Shown: one piece after another, positions 26,462-35,601 of the stretch | How positions within the stretch are numbered: position 1 is the first letter of the stretch | Layout of the letters: every line of letters begins with the position of its first letter | Assembly: GCF_001591165.1 (NCBI RefSeq) | Contig: NZ_BCUG01000014.1 | Coordinates: 30,703-94,702, forward strand | Reading direction: 5' to 3' | DNA from: Thauera butanivorans NBRC 103042 | GTDB taxonomy: Bacteria > Pseudomonadota > Gammaproteobacteria > Burkholderiales > Rhodocyclaceae | Length of the DNA stretch: 64,000 nucleotides | The notes under the pieces: generated by a model | Databases searched by the model: none | What the model saw: the letters and a program-made list of their open reading frames with translations, nothing else | Told to the model about the DNA's origin: nothing | Made by a program: the position numbers and the translations under genes

Positions 26462-27508
26462 CTAGAAGCGGTGGCGCACGCCCGCCAGCAGCACGCGGTG
26501 CGAATCGCCCGCTTCCGGCCTGAGGTTGCCGATCGCGTAGCTGGCACCGCTTTCGTTGCTGAGGCGCGAGTAGCCGGCATACAGCGTCGTGCGCCTGGAC
26601 AGGTCGTGCATGTAGTAGGCGGACCAGCCGTGCGCATCCTGCCCCACGGCGCCGTCCGATTCGTCGCGGTCGGCGTAGCTCAGCGCCACCGTGCCGCTGG
26701 CACCGGCCTTGATCTCGGCACCCACGTCGAAGGTGCGCGCCTTGCCCGAACCGACCGTGCCGCGCTCGCGATCCTGGGTCCAGGCAAAATAGGCCTTGAC
26801 CGGCCCGAAGTCGTACGCCAGCCCGAAGCCGTTGGTTCGCACCTTGCCGCCGGTGGCGTCCTGCTGCACCGTCTGCGTGACCAGCGAGCCGGAGAACGGG
26901 CCGTTGGCGTAGAGCAGGGCGATGCCGTGGCCGTCGCCCTGCTTGCGCGCGCTGGAGTCCGAGCCTTCCTCCCTGCCGAACCAGTAGCCGGCATCGAGTT
27001 CGAAGCCGGCGAACTTGGGCGAGCGGTACTTGACCATGTTGTCGAAGCGCACTTCGTAGGCCGGTTTCACCGCACCTGCCTTGCGCGACAGCAGGCCGAC
27101 GCTGCGGTCGGCGCTGCCGGTGGCATCGAAGGGATCGATCGCGACGAAGGCGGGCGAATACTGGCGGCCGAGCGTGAGCCGCCCCAGGCCGCCTTCGAGG
27201 CCGACGAAAGCCTGGCGGCCGAAATGCCGCCCTCCCTGCTCGCGCTCGCCGTTCGAGATGTCGAAGCCGCTTTCCAGCACGAACAGGGCCTTCATGCCGT
27301 TGCCCAGGTTCTCGGTGCCGCGAAAGCCGATGCGCGTGCCGTTGAGCTCGCCATGATCCACCCCCTTGTGGCGGAGATCGCCGGAGCGCTCATAGCCGAG
27401 GTTGACGTCGAGCAGGCCATAGATAGTGACGTTGGACTGGGCGGCACACGGGAAGGCGGCGGCCGAGGCGAGTGTGGCGAGTGTGGCCATCCGGATGAAG
27501 CGGTTCAT
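26462..27508 (-). CDS. Gram-negative trimeric porin
   Basis: A 348-residue outer-membrane porin of the betaproteobacterial OmpC/Omp32 kind. A 23-residue signal peptide (ending PCAAQ) precedes SNVTIYGLLDVNLGYE, the classic first strand. LGRLTLGRQYSPAF and the final strand ending in HRVLLAGVRHRF with terminal Phe mark the barrel. GGAGA lies 5 nt before the ATG. The placement ahead of the ATP-citrate-lyase-like genes suggests uptake of their substrate, but that is inference. Confidence 0.92.
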   Translation of the reverse strand: MNRFIRMATLATLASAAAFPCAAQSNVTIYGLLDVNLGYERSGDLRHKGVDHGELNGTRIGFRGTENLGNGMKALFVLESGFDISNGEREQGGRHFGRQAFVGLEGGLGRLTLGRQYSPAFVAIDPFDATGSADRSVGLLSRKAGAVKPAYEVRFDNMVKYRSPKFAGFELDAGYWFGREEGSDSSARKQGDGHGIALLYANGPFSGSLVTQTVQQDATGGKVRTNGFGLAYDFGPVKAYFAWTQDRERGTVGSGKARTFDVGAEIKAGASGTVALSYADRDESDGAVGQDAHGWSAYYMHDLSRRTTLYAGYSRLSNESGASYAIGNLRPEAGDSHRVLLAGVRHRF

Positions 27509-27670
27509 GAATGTCTCCGTGATCTTGTCGAGTTGTTCGCGCCACGCGGGAATGGCACGCGGCGCATATTGCAATGCCATCCCTTTCAATCGGCTTTCGC
27601 TTGATCCCCGACAGCCCGAACAGCCACCGGCTCTGGGACAATCGCCTACTGCGACACGGAGCACCCCACC

Positions 27671-28006
27671 ATGGCCGAAACCCCCGACACCCTCCTCGTC
27701 CTCACCAACCTGCCCGATGGCGACAGCGCCCGTGCGCTCGCCGCGGCGCTGGTCGAGCAGCGCCTGGCCGCCTGCGTGAATATCCTGGCGCCCTGCACCT
27801 CGGTGTATCGCTGGCAGAGCGAACTCGAGACGGCAGCCGAAGTGCCGCTGCTGATCAAGACCACGCGCACACGCTATGCCGCGCTGGAAGCGGCCATCCG
27901 CGCCCACCATCCCTACGAACTTCCCGAGATCGTGGCGGTCCCTGTGGTGCTGGGCCTGCCGGGCTACCTCGACTGGGTCGCAGCCGAAACCGTCCCCGGC
28001 ACCTGA
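27671..28006 (+). CDS. cutA: CutA1 divalent-cation tolerance protein
   Basis: A 111-residue trimeric PII-like protein. Family motifs are LVLTNLPDGDSARALAAALVEQRLAACVNI, YRWQSELETAAEVPLLIKT and HPYELPEIVAVPV. In E. coli the gene sits next to dsbD and was named for copper tolerance; the same cutA-dsbD order is kept here, with 70 bp between. The ATG follows GGAGCACCCCACC. Biochemical role is still unsettled in the family. Confidence 0.95.
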   Translation: MAETPDTLLVLTNLPDGDSARALAAALVEQRLAACVNILAPCTSVYRWQSELETAAEVPLLIKTTRTRYAALEAAIRAHHPYELPEIVAVPVVLGLPGYLDWVAAETVPGT

Positions 28007-28076
28007 AATCCGTTCCGCCGCCACTCCGCCAGTTGCTTTCCCGGTCACCTTCCATCCGCCGCCCCAGAAGAACACG

Positions 28077-29915
28077 ATGCACCGCCTGCTGACCCTGCTT
28101 TCGCTGCTTGCCGGCCTGTTGCTGTCCGGCCTGTTGTTGCCCAATCACGCCCAGGCCAACCCGATCGAACCCGAGAAGGCCTTCGCCCTGCGCGCCCAGG
28201 CGCTGGATGCACAGACGGTGGAAGTCGTGTTCCAGGTGGCGAAGGACTACTACCTGTACGGTGACAAGTTCCGTTTCGAGTCCGAGCCTGCCGGCGTCGA
28301 ATTCGGTCCGCCGGTGAAGCCGACCGGCAAATGGCACAAGGACGATTTCTTCGGCAATGTCGAGACCCACCGCGGCGAGCTGCGCATCCTGCTGCCGGTG
28401 GCGGCGGTGCCCGAGGGCATGACGCGCTTCGAACTGGTCGCCACCAGCCAGGGCTGCTGGGACGGCGGCATCTGCTATCCGCCGACGACGCAGCTCGCGG
28501 CGATCGATCTCGATGCGCCACCGCAGAAGAGCGGCAGCGGCTTTCTCGGCAATGTGCTCAACGGCGGCTTCGGCAGCACCGCGGCATCGGCCGCCAGCGA
28601 ACCGGCCACGGGTGCCGCCGTCTCCGGCGACGAAACCGGCGACATCGCCCGCCTGCTGTCGGGCGCCAGCGTGCCGCTGGTCCTGCTGAGCTTCTTCGGC
28701 TTCGGCCTGCTGCTGGCCTTCACGCCCTGCACCTTCCCGATGATTCCGATCCTGTCCGGCATCATCGTCGGCCAGGGCCACAAGGTTTCGCACGCGCGCG
28801 CCTTCGTGCTGTCGCTGGCCTACGTGCTGGGCATGGCGGTGACCTACGCGCTGGCGGGCGTCGCCGCCGGCCTGTCGGGCACGATGCTGACGGCGGCCTT
28901 GCAGAACGTCTGGGTGCTGTCGGCCTTCGCGCTGCTGTTCGTGCTGCTGTCGCTGTCGATGTTCGGCTTCTACGAACTGCAGTTGCCGACCGCCCTGCAG
29001 AGCCGGCTGGCCGACAGCGCGAGCCACAAGAAGGGTGGCAACCTCGGTGGCGTCACCATCATGGGCGCACTGTCGGCGCTGATCGTCGGCCCCTGCGTCG
29101 CCGCGCCGCTGGCCGGCGCCCTGCTCTACATCGCCCAGACCGGCGACGCGGCGCTGGGCGGCTGGGCGCTGTTCGTGATGGCGCTGGGCATGGGCGCGCC
29201 GCTGCTGCTGGTGGGCGTGGCCTCGCGCAGCCTGCTGCCCAAGGTCGGGCCGTGGATGGAAGGCGTCAAGAAGGCTTTCGGCGTGATGCTGCTGGCAGTG
29301 GCGCTGTGGATGCTGACGCCGGTGATCCCGCCGCTGGCGATGATGCTGGGCTGGGCGGCGCTGCTGCTGTTCTCGGCCATCTTCCTGCACGCGATCGACC
29401 CGCTGCCGCACAACGCCAGGGGCTGGCAGCGCTTCTGGAAAGGCGTCGGCGTGCTGCTGCTGCTGTCCGGCGCGGCGATGCTGATCGGCGCGCTGGCCGG
29501 CTCGCGCGACCCGCTGCAGCCGCTGGCGGTGCTGCGCGCCGCAACGGCGGCGCCAGTCACCCTGCCGCCTTTCGAGAAGGTGGATTCCATCGCCGAACTC
29601 GACGCCCGCCTGGCCGCCGCCGACCGCCCGGTGATGCTCGATTTCTATGCCGACTGGTGCGTGTCGTGCAAGGAGATGGAACGCTTCACCTTCACCGACG
29701 CCGCCGTCGCCGAGCGCATGGGCCGGATGCTGCTGCTGAAGGCCGACGTCACCGCCAACAGCGACGAGCACAAGGCGCTGCTGAAGCGCTTCGGCCTGTT
29801 CGGCCCGCCGGGCATCATCTTCTTCGACGCCGGGGGCCAGGAGCGCAAGGGCCTGCGCGTGGTCGGCTTCATGAAGGCGACCCCCTTCGCGACCGTGCTG
29901 GATCGGGCGCTGTAG
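28077..29915 (+). CDS. dsbD: Thiol:disulfide interchange protein DsbD
   Basis: A 612-residue inner-membrane electron carrier that moves reductant from cytoplasmic thioredoxin to periplasmic DsbC, DsbG and cytochrome-c maturation. A signal peptide (residues 1-27) precedes the periplasmic alpha domain with Cys127 and Cys133 (CWDGGICYPP). Eight helices follow, with the first central Cys in FTPCTFPM and the second in IVGPCVAAPL. The C-terminal thioredoxin domain carries Cys528 and Cys531 in D-W-C-V-S-C-K. All six redox cysteines are present. Downstream of cutA. Confidence 0.96.
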   Translation: MHRLLTLLSLLAGLLLSGLLLPNHAQANPIEPEKAFALRAQALDAQTVEVVFQVAKDYYLYGDKFRFESEPAGVEFGPPVKPTGKWHKDDFFGNVETHRGELRILLPVAAVPEGMTRFELVATSQGCWDGGICYPPTTQLAAIDLDAPPQKSGSGFLGNVLNGGFGSTAASAASEPATGAAVSGDETGDIARLLSGASVPLVLLSFFGFGLLLAFTPCTFPMIPILSGIIVGQGHKVSHARAFVLSLAYVLGMAVTYALAGVAAGLSGTMLTAALQNVWVLSAFALLFVLLSLSMFGFYELQLPTALQSRLADSASHKKGGNLGGVTIMGALSALIVGPCVAAPLAGALLYIAQTGDAALGGWALFVMALGMGAPLLLVGVASRSLLPKVGPWMEGVKKAFGVMLLAVALWMLTPVIPPLAMMLGWAALLLFSAIFLHAIDPLPHNARGWQRFWKGVGVLLLLSGAAMLIGALAGSRDPLQPLAVLRAATAAPVTLPPFEKVDSIAELDARLAAADRPVMLDFYADWCVSCKEMERFTFTDAAVAERMGRMLLLKADVTANSDEHKALLKRFGLFGPPGIIFFDAGGQERKGLRVVGFMKATPFATVLDRAL

Positions 29916-29938
29916 CGGCAGGGGCGGGGTTTTTACCC

Positions 29939-29944
29939 TACAAT
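29939..29944 (+). promoter_or_regulatory. -10 element before riboflavin synthase
   Basis: TACAAT followed by CCCGCC, 31 nt before the ribE ATG. The identical string TACAATCCCGCC stands before trhP at 57841. No -35 consensus is visible. No FMN riboswitch fits in the 60-bp gap after dsbD. Confidence 0.45.
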
Positions 29945-29975
29945 CCCGCCTTTCCCCTTTCGCGTCAGACCTTTC

Positions 29976-30587
29976 ATGTTCTCCGGCATCGTCGCGGCCA
30001 TCGGCCGCATCGAACACATCGAGCCGCTCGCGGACGGTATCCGCCTCACCGTCGATACCGACGGCCTGGACCTGTCCGACGTCATCGTCGGCGACAGCAT
30101 CGCGCACAGCGGCGTGTGCCTGACCGTGATCGAAATGGACGGCCCCAGGCTGAAGTACGACGTTTCGCGCGAGACGCTGAACTGCACCGTCGGCCTGGAT
30201 GCGGTCGGCAACGAGGTGAACCTGGAAAAGGCGCTGCGCCTGGCGGACCGCCTCGGCGGCCACCTGGTCACCGGGCATGTGGACGGCGTCGGCGAGGTGC
30301 TGAAGTTCGAGCCGCTGGGCGAGAGCCACGAACTGGTGATCCGCGCACCCGCGGCGATCGCCGGCTACATTGCCAAGAAGGGCTCGATCACCGTCAACGG
30401 CGTCAGCCTGACGGTGAACCACGTCGAAGGGCGCGACTTCTCGATCAACCTGATCCCGCACACGGTGGCGATGACCAACCTGAAGCATCTGGCCGCGGGC
30501 AGCCGGGTCAACCTGGAAATCGACCTGATCGCACGCTACGTCGAGCGCATGCTCGCCTGGCGCGGCGAAGACGCCGCCCAGGGCTGA
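29976..30587 (+). CDS. ribE: Riboflavin synthase, alpha chain
   Basis: A 203-residue enzyme that makes riboflavin from two 6,7-dimethyl-8-ribityllumazine molecules. It begins MFSGIVAAIGRIEHIE, the conserved N-terminus, and has two lumazine-binding repeats: GDSIAHSGVCLTV with HLVTGHVDGVG in the first, and KKGSITVNGVSLTVN with the C-terminal IPHTVAMTNL in the second. It opens the ribE-ribB-ribH-nusB run, with 59 bp to the next gene. Confidence 0.95.
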   Translation: MFSGIVAAIGRIEHIEPLADGIRLTVDTDGLDLSDVIVGDSIAHSGVCLTVIEMDGPRLKYDVSRETLNCTVGLDAVGNEVNLEKALRLADRLGGHLVTGHVDGVGEVLKFEPLGESHELVIRAPAAIAGYIAKKGSITVNGVSLTVNHVEGRDFSINLIPHTVAMTNLKHLAAGSRVNLEIDLIARYVERMLAWRGEDAAQG

Positions 30588-30646
30588 GCAACAACGAACA
30601 CATGCGCCGCGCCAGACGCCGGCAAGGCAAAAACAAAGGAAACAGC

Positions 30647-31735
30647 ATGAGCGCACTTGCGCCGATTACCGAGATCATCGCCGACATCAAGGCCGGCCGG
30701 ATGGTCATCCTGGTCGACGAGGAAGATCGCGAAAACGAGGGCGACGTCGTCCTCGCCGCGGAGTTCGTCACCCCCGAAGCGATCAATTTCATGGTCACGC
30801 ACTGCCGCGGCCTGGTGTGCCTGACGCTGACCGACGAACGCTGCCGCCAGCTCGGCCTGGAGCAGATGGTGCGCGACAACCGCACGCCGCACGGCACCGC
30901 CTTCACCGCCTCGATCGAAGCCGCCACCGGCGTCACCACCGGCATTTCGGCCCACGACCGCGCGCGCACCGTGCAGGTCGCGGTCGCCCGCCACGCCAGG
31001 CCCGAAGACATCGTGATGCCGGGCCACATCTTCCCGCTCACCGCGCAGAAGGGCGGCGTGCTGATCCGCGCCGGCCACACCGAGGCCGGCTGCGACCTCG
31101 CCCAGCTCGCCGGACTGGAGCCTGCCGCGGTGATCTGCGAGATCCTGAAGGACGACGGCACCATGGCCCGCCTGCCCGATCTCGTCGAGTTCGGCAAGAC
31201 GCACGGCCTGAAGATCGGCGCCATCCGCGACCTGATCGAATACCGCGCCGCCACCGAACACCTGATCGAAAAAGTCTGCGAGAAGGAAGTCGATACCGCC
31301 CACGGCCGCTTCACGCTGTCCGCCTTCGAGGACAAGACCTCGGGCGACGTCCATTTCGCCCTGTCGCGCGGCGACATCGCACCGGAACGCGAAACCCTGG
31401 TGCGGGTGCACGAACCGATCTCGGTGGTGGACTTCATCGACTCCGGCAGCAGGCACCACAGCTTTCCGGTCAATGAGTCGCTCGCCGCGCTGGCGGCGGC
31501 CGATGCCGGCGTGATCGTGCTGCTCTACCGGCCGATGTCGGGCCGCGAACTGCTCGCCAGCCTGAACGGCGCGGAAGACCGCCCGGCGAAATGGGATGCC
31601 CGCCTGTTCGGCGTCGGCGCCCAGATTCTGCGCGCGCTGAACGTCGGCAAGATGCGGCTGCTCGCCAGCCCGCGCAAGATCCCGAGCATGGCCGGCTTCG
31701 GGCTGGAAATCACCGGCTTCGTTGGCAAGAACTGA
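30647..31735 (+). CDS. ribB: 3,4-dihydroxy-2-butanone-4-phosphate synthase with degenerate GTP-cyclohydrolase II domain
   Basis: A 362-residue RibBA-length protein. Residues ~1-205 are an intact RibB domain ([50 protein letters not shown]) making the four-carbon precursor from ribulose 5-phosphate. Residues ~206-362 align with RibA but lack the zinc-binding Cys triplet and the R-C-D-C-G-x-Q motif; instead there is [24 protein letters not shown]-cyclohydrolase activity is therefore not expected, as in the RibBX type, and another RibA must be encoded elsewhere. Confidence 0.92.
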   Translation: MSALAPITEIIADIKAGRMVILVDEEDRENEGDVVLAAEFVTPEAINFMVTHCRGLVCLTLTDERCRQLGLEQMVRDNRTPHGTAFTASIEAATGVTTGISAHDRARTVQVAVARHARPEDIVMPGHIFPLTAQKGGVLIRAGHTEAGCDLAQLAGLEPAAVICEILKDDGTMARLPDLVEFGKTHGLKIGAIRDLIEYRAATEHLIEKVCEKEVDTAHGRFTLSAFEDKTSGDVHFALSRGDIAPERETLVRVHEPISVVDFIDSGSRHHSFPVNESLAALAAADAGVIVLLYRPMSGRELLASLNGAEDRPAKWDARLFGVGAQILRALNVGKMRLLASPRKIPSMAGFGLEITGFVGKN

Positions 31736-31758
31736 CCGCCCCCCCAAGAGACTTCCGC

Positions 31759-32262
31759 ATGCAACGCAACCAATCCGAAAACGCCCGCCAGGGCGCCCGC
31801 TACGACGGCATCGACGAAATCGACCCCGACCTCGACGGCGCCGGCGTGCGCGTCGGCATCGCCATGGCACGCTTCAACCTCGACATCTGCGAAGGCCTGC
31901 TGTCGGCCTGCACCGACGAACTGCTCCGGCTCGGCGTCGCGCGCAGCGACATTCGCATCGTCACCGTGCCCGGCGCGCTGGAAATCCCGCTGGTACTGCA
32001 GACGATGGCGAAGAGCGGCAAGTACGACGCACTGGTGGCGCTCGGCGCGGTGATCCGCGGCGAGACCTACCACTTCGAGCTGGTCTCCAACGAAATGGGC
32101 GCCGGCATCACCCGCGTCGGCCTCGACACCGGCCTGCCGATCGCCAACGGCGTGCTGACGACCGAGGACGACGACCAGGCCATCGCCCGCATGAGCGAGA
32201 AAGGCGCCGATTGCGCCCGCACCGCGGTGGAAATGGTCAAGCTGCTGAAGGTGGTGGGATGA
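31759..32262 (+). CDS. ribH: 6,7-dimethyl-8-ribityllumazine synthase
   Basis: A 167-residue enzyme that condenses the RibB product with the pyrimidine intermediate. Motifs: [46 protein letters not shown] (with catalytic His) and [12 protein letters not shown]. An N-terminal extension of about 30 residues precedes the core. It lies 23 bp after ribB and overlaps nusB by ATGA, the usual order in proteobacteria. Confidence 0.95.
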   Translation: MQRNQSENARQGARYDGIDEIDPDLDGAGVRVGIAMARFNLDICEGLLSACTDELLRLGVARSDIRIVTVPGALEIPLVLQTMAKSGKYDALVALGAVIRGETYHFELVSNEMGAGITRVGLDTGLPIANGVLTTEDDDQAIARMSEKGADCARTAVEMVKLLKVVG

Positions 32263-32762
32263 GCGGCATCGACGACGCCAAGCCGGCCGCCGACGGCGCG
32301 GCCGCACCCAATCCGACGAGCAAGATGGCACGCCGCCGCGCGCGTGAGCTGGCCTTGCAGGGCGTCTATCAATGGCTGCTGTCGGGCAACACCGCAGCGA
32401 CCGTGCAGCGCCACCTCGAAGCCGAAAGCGAAAACCTCGACAAGACCGACCGCGAGCTCTTCGTCAGCCTGCTGCGCGGCGCGATCGACAGCGCCGATGA
32501 ATTGCGCGCCTGCTTCGAGCCGCTGCTGTCGCGCCCGGTGGCCGAGCTGTCGCCGATCGAGCACGCCATCCTGCTGCTCGGCACCCACGAGCTGCGCCAC
32601 AACATCGAAACGCCCTATCGCGTGGTGATCAACGAAGCGATCGAACTGGCCAAGGGCTACGGCGGCACCGACGGCCACAAGTTCGTCAACGGCGTGCTGG
32701 ACAAGACCGCCGCCCGGCTGCGCCCCGAGGAAGTCGAAGCCGCCCGCGCAAACCGCGGCTGA
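32259..32762 (+). CDS. nusB: Transcription antitermination factor NusB
   Basis: A 167-residue all-helical RNA-binding factor that acts with NusE at boxA of rRNA operons. Core motifs: [35 protein letters not shown] and [30 protein letters not shown]. The Ala/Pro-rich first 20 residues are an unstructured extension. The start codon overlaps the ribH stop. Confidence 0.95.
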   Translation: MSGIDDAKPAADGAAAPNPTSKMARRRARELALQGVYQWLLSGNTAATVQRHLEAESENLDKTDRELFVSLLRGAIDSADELRACFEPLLSRPVAELSPIEHAILLLGTHELRHNIETPYRVVINEAIELAKGYGGTDGHKFVNGVLDKTAARLRPEEVEAARANRG

Positions 32763-32797
32763 AACCGCCCGCGCGGGCGCTGCTTGCGCCGCTGCTT

Positions 32798-33793
32798 TCA
32801 GTCCCGCCGGGCGCGCACGATCGCGCGCTCGGCGGACTTGAGTTCCAGGCTGCCATCGGCGGCGATGCCGAAGCCATCCACGATGGCAAGCGCCGCATGG
32901 AAGCGCTGCTCCTCGTCCATCAGCGCCGGCGCGCAGGCCATTTTCGTCCCGGCCAGTTGCGACAGCTTCAGGCCTTCGCCCGACAGCGCGTAGCTGCCGC
33001 TATAGCGGTTGCAGGCAGCGATGCCGAAAACGCGGCCGTCGCCGCCGAACGCCAGCGTCACCCGCTGCGGATCGGCGACCCTGCGGCCATCGATCTCCAC
33101 CACCTGCCAGGGCTCGCCCTGCAGCAGTTGCGCCGGATCGCCGCCGCATCCTTTCAAAGTCTGTCCCTGCCAGCCGACTTCGACCTCCGCCGGATGCGGC
33201 ATGCCGCTCATGCTGTCCACGCACGGGCGATCGACCACGGTGGCCGACAGTTCGCCATCGAGCGTGTCGGCGCGGTAATGGCGCACCCCGCCCGCCTCCT
33301 CGACCAGCGGCCCCGGCGCGACCACGCGCGTCTCGCCCCAGTCGGTCAGCAGGATCAGGGCCCTGGTCGTCACGTCCAGGCGCCAGGAGGGTTCGTTGCC
33401 GACGGCGCGGAACAGGCGATCCTCGACGATCAGCCGGCACTCGGGCTGGCTCACGCCGGCCAGCTCCAGCATCGCGGCATCGCCCTTGCTCCAGAACACC
33501 GTGCGCTCGTCGTCCACCGCCACCAGCTTCACCCCCGACGCGGCGATTTCCTGGCGCAAGGCCCAGCTCCGGCCACCAGCGTTCAGGCTGGCGCCGTCGC
33601 CCAGGCGGCGCAATGTCACGACCGTGTCGCCGCAGCGCCAGCTCTCTTCCTGCGAAGTCGCCGCCGCCATGCGCTGGACCGCAGGCGCCGGCTCCGCCGG
33701 CCCGGCGGTTGCGGCCTTGCCGCCGAACAGACCGCAGGCGCTCACGGACAGCGAGGACAGCACGCAGACAGACACGTTTCGGACCAGACTCAT
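32798..33793 (-). CDS. Lipoprotein with MliC-like, COG3650 and META domains
   Basis: A 331-residue envelope lipoprotein. The lipobox is SVSAC with Cys20. Three modules follow: an MliC-like lysozyme-inhibitor segment (SWRCGDTVVTLRR ... RTVFWSKGDAAMLEL, ~50-115), a COG3650-like segment starting FRAVGNEPSWRLDV (~130-225) and a META/HslJ-like domain (GEPWQVVEIDGRRV ... VFGIAACNRYSGSY, ~230-325). Such proteins are linked to cell-envelope stress and host lysozyme resistance. Convergent with nusB. Confidence 0.82.
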   Translation of the reverse strand: MSLVRNVSVCVLSSLSVSACGLFGGKAATAGPAEPAPAVQRMAAATSQEESWRCGDTVVTLRRLGDGASLNAGGRSWALRQEIAASGVKLVAVDDERTVFWSKGDAAMLELAGVSQPECRLIVEDRLFRAVGNEPSWRLDVTTRALILLTDWGETRVVAPGPLVEEAGGVRHYRADTLDGELSATVVDRPCVDSMSGMPHPAEVEVGWQGQTLKGCGGDPAQLLQGEPWQVVEIDGRRVADPQRVTLAFGGDGRVFGIAACNRYSGSYALSGEGLKLSQLAGTKMACAPALMDEEQRFHAALAIVDGFGIAADGSLELKSAERAIVRARRD

Positions 33794-33989
33794 CGGACAT
33801 TCCTCATTCGGGTGAAAGCCGCCTTGCGGCGGCGGCAGGCGCCATTCTGATACAGGGCAGCCGGTACGCCGCCAGGCGGCCGGACACCTTACAACTGATT
33901 ACCTTGCCGACTGCGCCGGGCACGGGATTTCTTCTACCGTCCGCCTGTCAATACTGCGCACACTCCAGCCTGGACGAAGGACGCCGACG

Positions 33990-34586
33990 ATGAAAGCCCC
34001 ATGGTCCCCGACGCTGGCCGCCATGCTGATGCTGTTGCTGGCCGGCTGTACCGTCGCCCCCCACGAGCGCAGCTACGGCTACAGCGGCTACAGCTACGGC
34101 TACGGCGGTTACGGCAGCCCTTACTACGGTCGCGGGCCCATCATCGTCATGCCCGCGCCGCGGATCGAGCACCGGGGCCCGCCGCCCGGCCCGGGCCATG
34201 TCTGGATCGGCGGCTACTGGAACCGCATCGGTGCCCGCCACGACTGGGTGCCCGGCTACTGGGCGCCGCCTGCCCGGCATCCACGGCCGCCGACGCATCC
34301 CCAATGGCAGCCCGGCCGGGACCGCATCGAGCACCATCGCGGTGACCGCGGCCGCGAGCCGCCGCGCCTGCGCCCGCCCCCCAAGCCGAGCATCGACCAC
34401 GGTGCCCGCCCGGATCGTCCCCGCGCACCCGGTTTCGGCGAGAACCGCCGGCCATCCTTCGAAGCGCGCAAAGGCGAGCGCGGCACACGGGCACAGCCGG
34501 ATTTCCGCCGCGGCAAGGACGTTCGTGACAGCCGCGGCAGGCCCGGCGACAGGCAGCGGCCTTCGCTCCACATCGACCGCCGCTGA
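33990..34586 (+). CDS. YXWGXW-type repeat lipoprotein
   Basis: A 198-residue lipoprotein with lipobox LLAGC at residue 20. Gly/Tyr-rich repeats (YGYSGYSYGYGGYG) precede two W-x-G-G-Y-W/V-P-G-Y-W motifs (residues ~69-92) of the YXWGXW family. The C-terminal half is basic and disordered, rich in Arg, Pro and Asp. GAAGGA lies 8 nt before the ATG. Function unknown; probably cell-envelope associated. Confidence 0.75.
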   Translation: MKAPWSPTLAAMLMLLLAGCTVAPHERSYGYSGYSYGYGGYGSPYYGRGPIIVMPAPRIEHRGPPPGPGHVWIGGYWNRIGARHDWVPGYWAPPARHPRPPTHPQWQPGRDRIEHHRGDRGREPPRLRPPPKPSIDHGARPDRPRAPGFGENRRPSFEARKGERGTRAQPDFRRGKDVRDSRGRPGDRQRPSLHIDRR

Positions 34587-34725
34587 GCCCGTGGGCGACA
34601 TCCCTGCTTCAGCCGGTTGATCCCCCGCCGCATCACGGCGAAAATCACGCCTTCGGCGCCCGCGGGTGCCGAATCGCGGCGTGCAAGGCTTCTGTGCGCC
34701 CTCGATCACTCTTTCGGGCAAGACC

Positions 34726-35526
34726 ATGAAGAAATTCTCCTCGCTGCTGATGCTCTCCCTCACTGCCGGTGCCCTGCTGGGCGGCTGTGGCAACAACGAC
34801 GCCACCCCGGCCGCGCAATCCGGCGCGGCAGCCGCCGTACCGGCGAAGATCGTCGTCGGCCTCGACGACAACTTCCCGCCGATGGGCTTCCGCAACGAGA
34901 AGAACGAACTGGTCGGCTTCGACATCGATCTGGCGCGCGAGGCCGCCAAGCGCCTCGGCGTGGAAGTCGAGTTCAAGCCGATCGACTGGAGCGCCAAGGA
35001 GGCCGAGCTGAACGGCAAGCGCGTCGATGCGCTGTGGAACGGCCTGACGATCACCGAAGAGCGCCGCCAGAACATCGGCTTCACCACGCCCTACATGGAA
35101 AACCACCAGATCATCGTGGTGCCGGCCAACTCGCCGATCAAGGCCAAGGCCGAACTGGCCGGCAAGGTCATCGGCATCCAGGACGGCAGCAGCGCCATCG
35201 ACGCCGTGCAGAAAGACCCGATCTCCGGCTCGTTCAAGGAACTGAAGCGCTTCGGCGACAACGTCACCGCGCTGATGGACCTGGCCACCGGCCGCCTCGA
35301 CGCGGTGGTGCTGGACGAAGTCGTCGGCCGCTACTACACCGCCAAGAAGCCGGACGACTACGTGGTGCTGGACGAGCACTTCGGCACCGAGGAATTCGGC
35401 GTCGGCACGCGCAAGGACGATACCGAACTGCTGGCCCGGCTGCAGAAGGCCATGGACGAGATGAAGGCCGACGGCAGCGCCGCCCGCATCTCGAACGAAT
35501 GGTTCGGCAAGGACATCATCAAGTAA
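34726..35526 (+). CDS. Polar amino-acid ABC transporter, substrate-binding lipoprotein
   Basis: A 266-residue family-3 solute-binding protein. Lipobox LLGGC places the lipid anchor at Cys21. The mature part reads IVVGLDDNFPPMGFRNEKNELVGFDIDLAREAAKRLG, then LWNGLTITEERR and IGIQDGSSAIDAV, typical of cystine or polar amino-acid binders. It is followed by permease and ATPase genes in one operon; a hairpin in the 75-bp gap may favour higher expression of this gene. Confidence 0.93.
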   Translation: MKKFSSLLMLSLTAGALLGGCGNNDATPAAQSGAAAAVPAKIVVGLDDNFPPMGFRNEKNELVGFDIDLAREAAKRLGVEVEFKPIDWSAKEAELNGKRVDALWNGLTITEERRQNIGFTTPYMENHQIIVVPANSPIKAKAELAGKVIGIQDGSSAIDAVQKDPISGSFKELKRFGDNVTALMDLATGRLDAVVLDEVVGRYYTAKKPDDYVVLDEHFGTEEFGVGTRKDDTELLARLQKAMDEMKADGSAARISNEWFGKDIIK

Positions 35527-35560
35527 GTCCCGGCCGCCCCGTCCCTTTCCTTCTTCGGTT

Positions 35561-35588
35561 CCGCCGGGCTGGCGACACGGCCCGGCGG
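35561..35588 (+). other. Hairpin between binding-protein and permease genes
   Basis: CCGCCGGGC pairs perfectly with GCCCGGCGG across a 10-nt loop, 34 nt after the binding-protein stop and 13 nt before the permease ATG. There is no T run. Such stems in transporter operons often protect upstream mRNA, giving excess binding protein. Confidence 0.6.
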
Positions 35589-35601
35589 ACGGGCAGGCCG
35601 C

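Noticed and set aside
23612..27604. 1330-residue plus-strand open frame
   Set aside because: Spans the antisense of three clearly real minus-strand genes (both lyase-like subunits and the porin); no domain, no ribosome-binding site.
29916..29975. FMN riboswitch before the riboflavin genes
   Set aside because: The gap after dsbD is only 60 bp and none of the conserved RFN segments is present; the gap before ribB is also too short.
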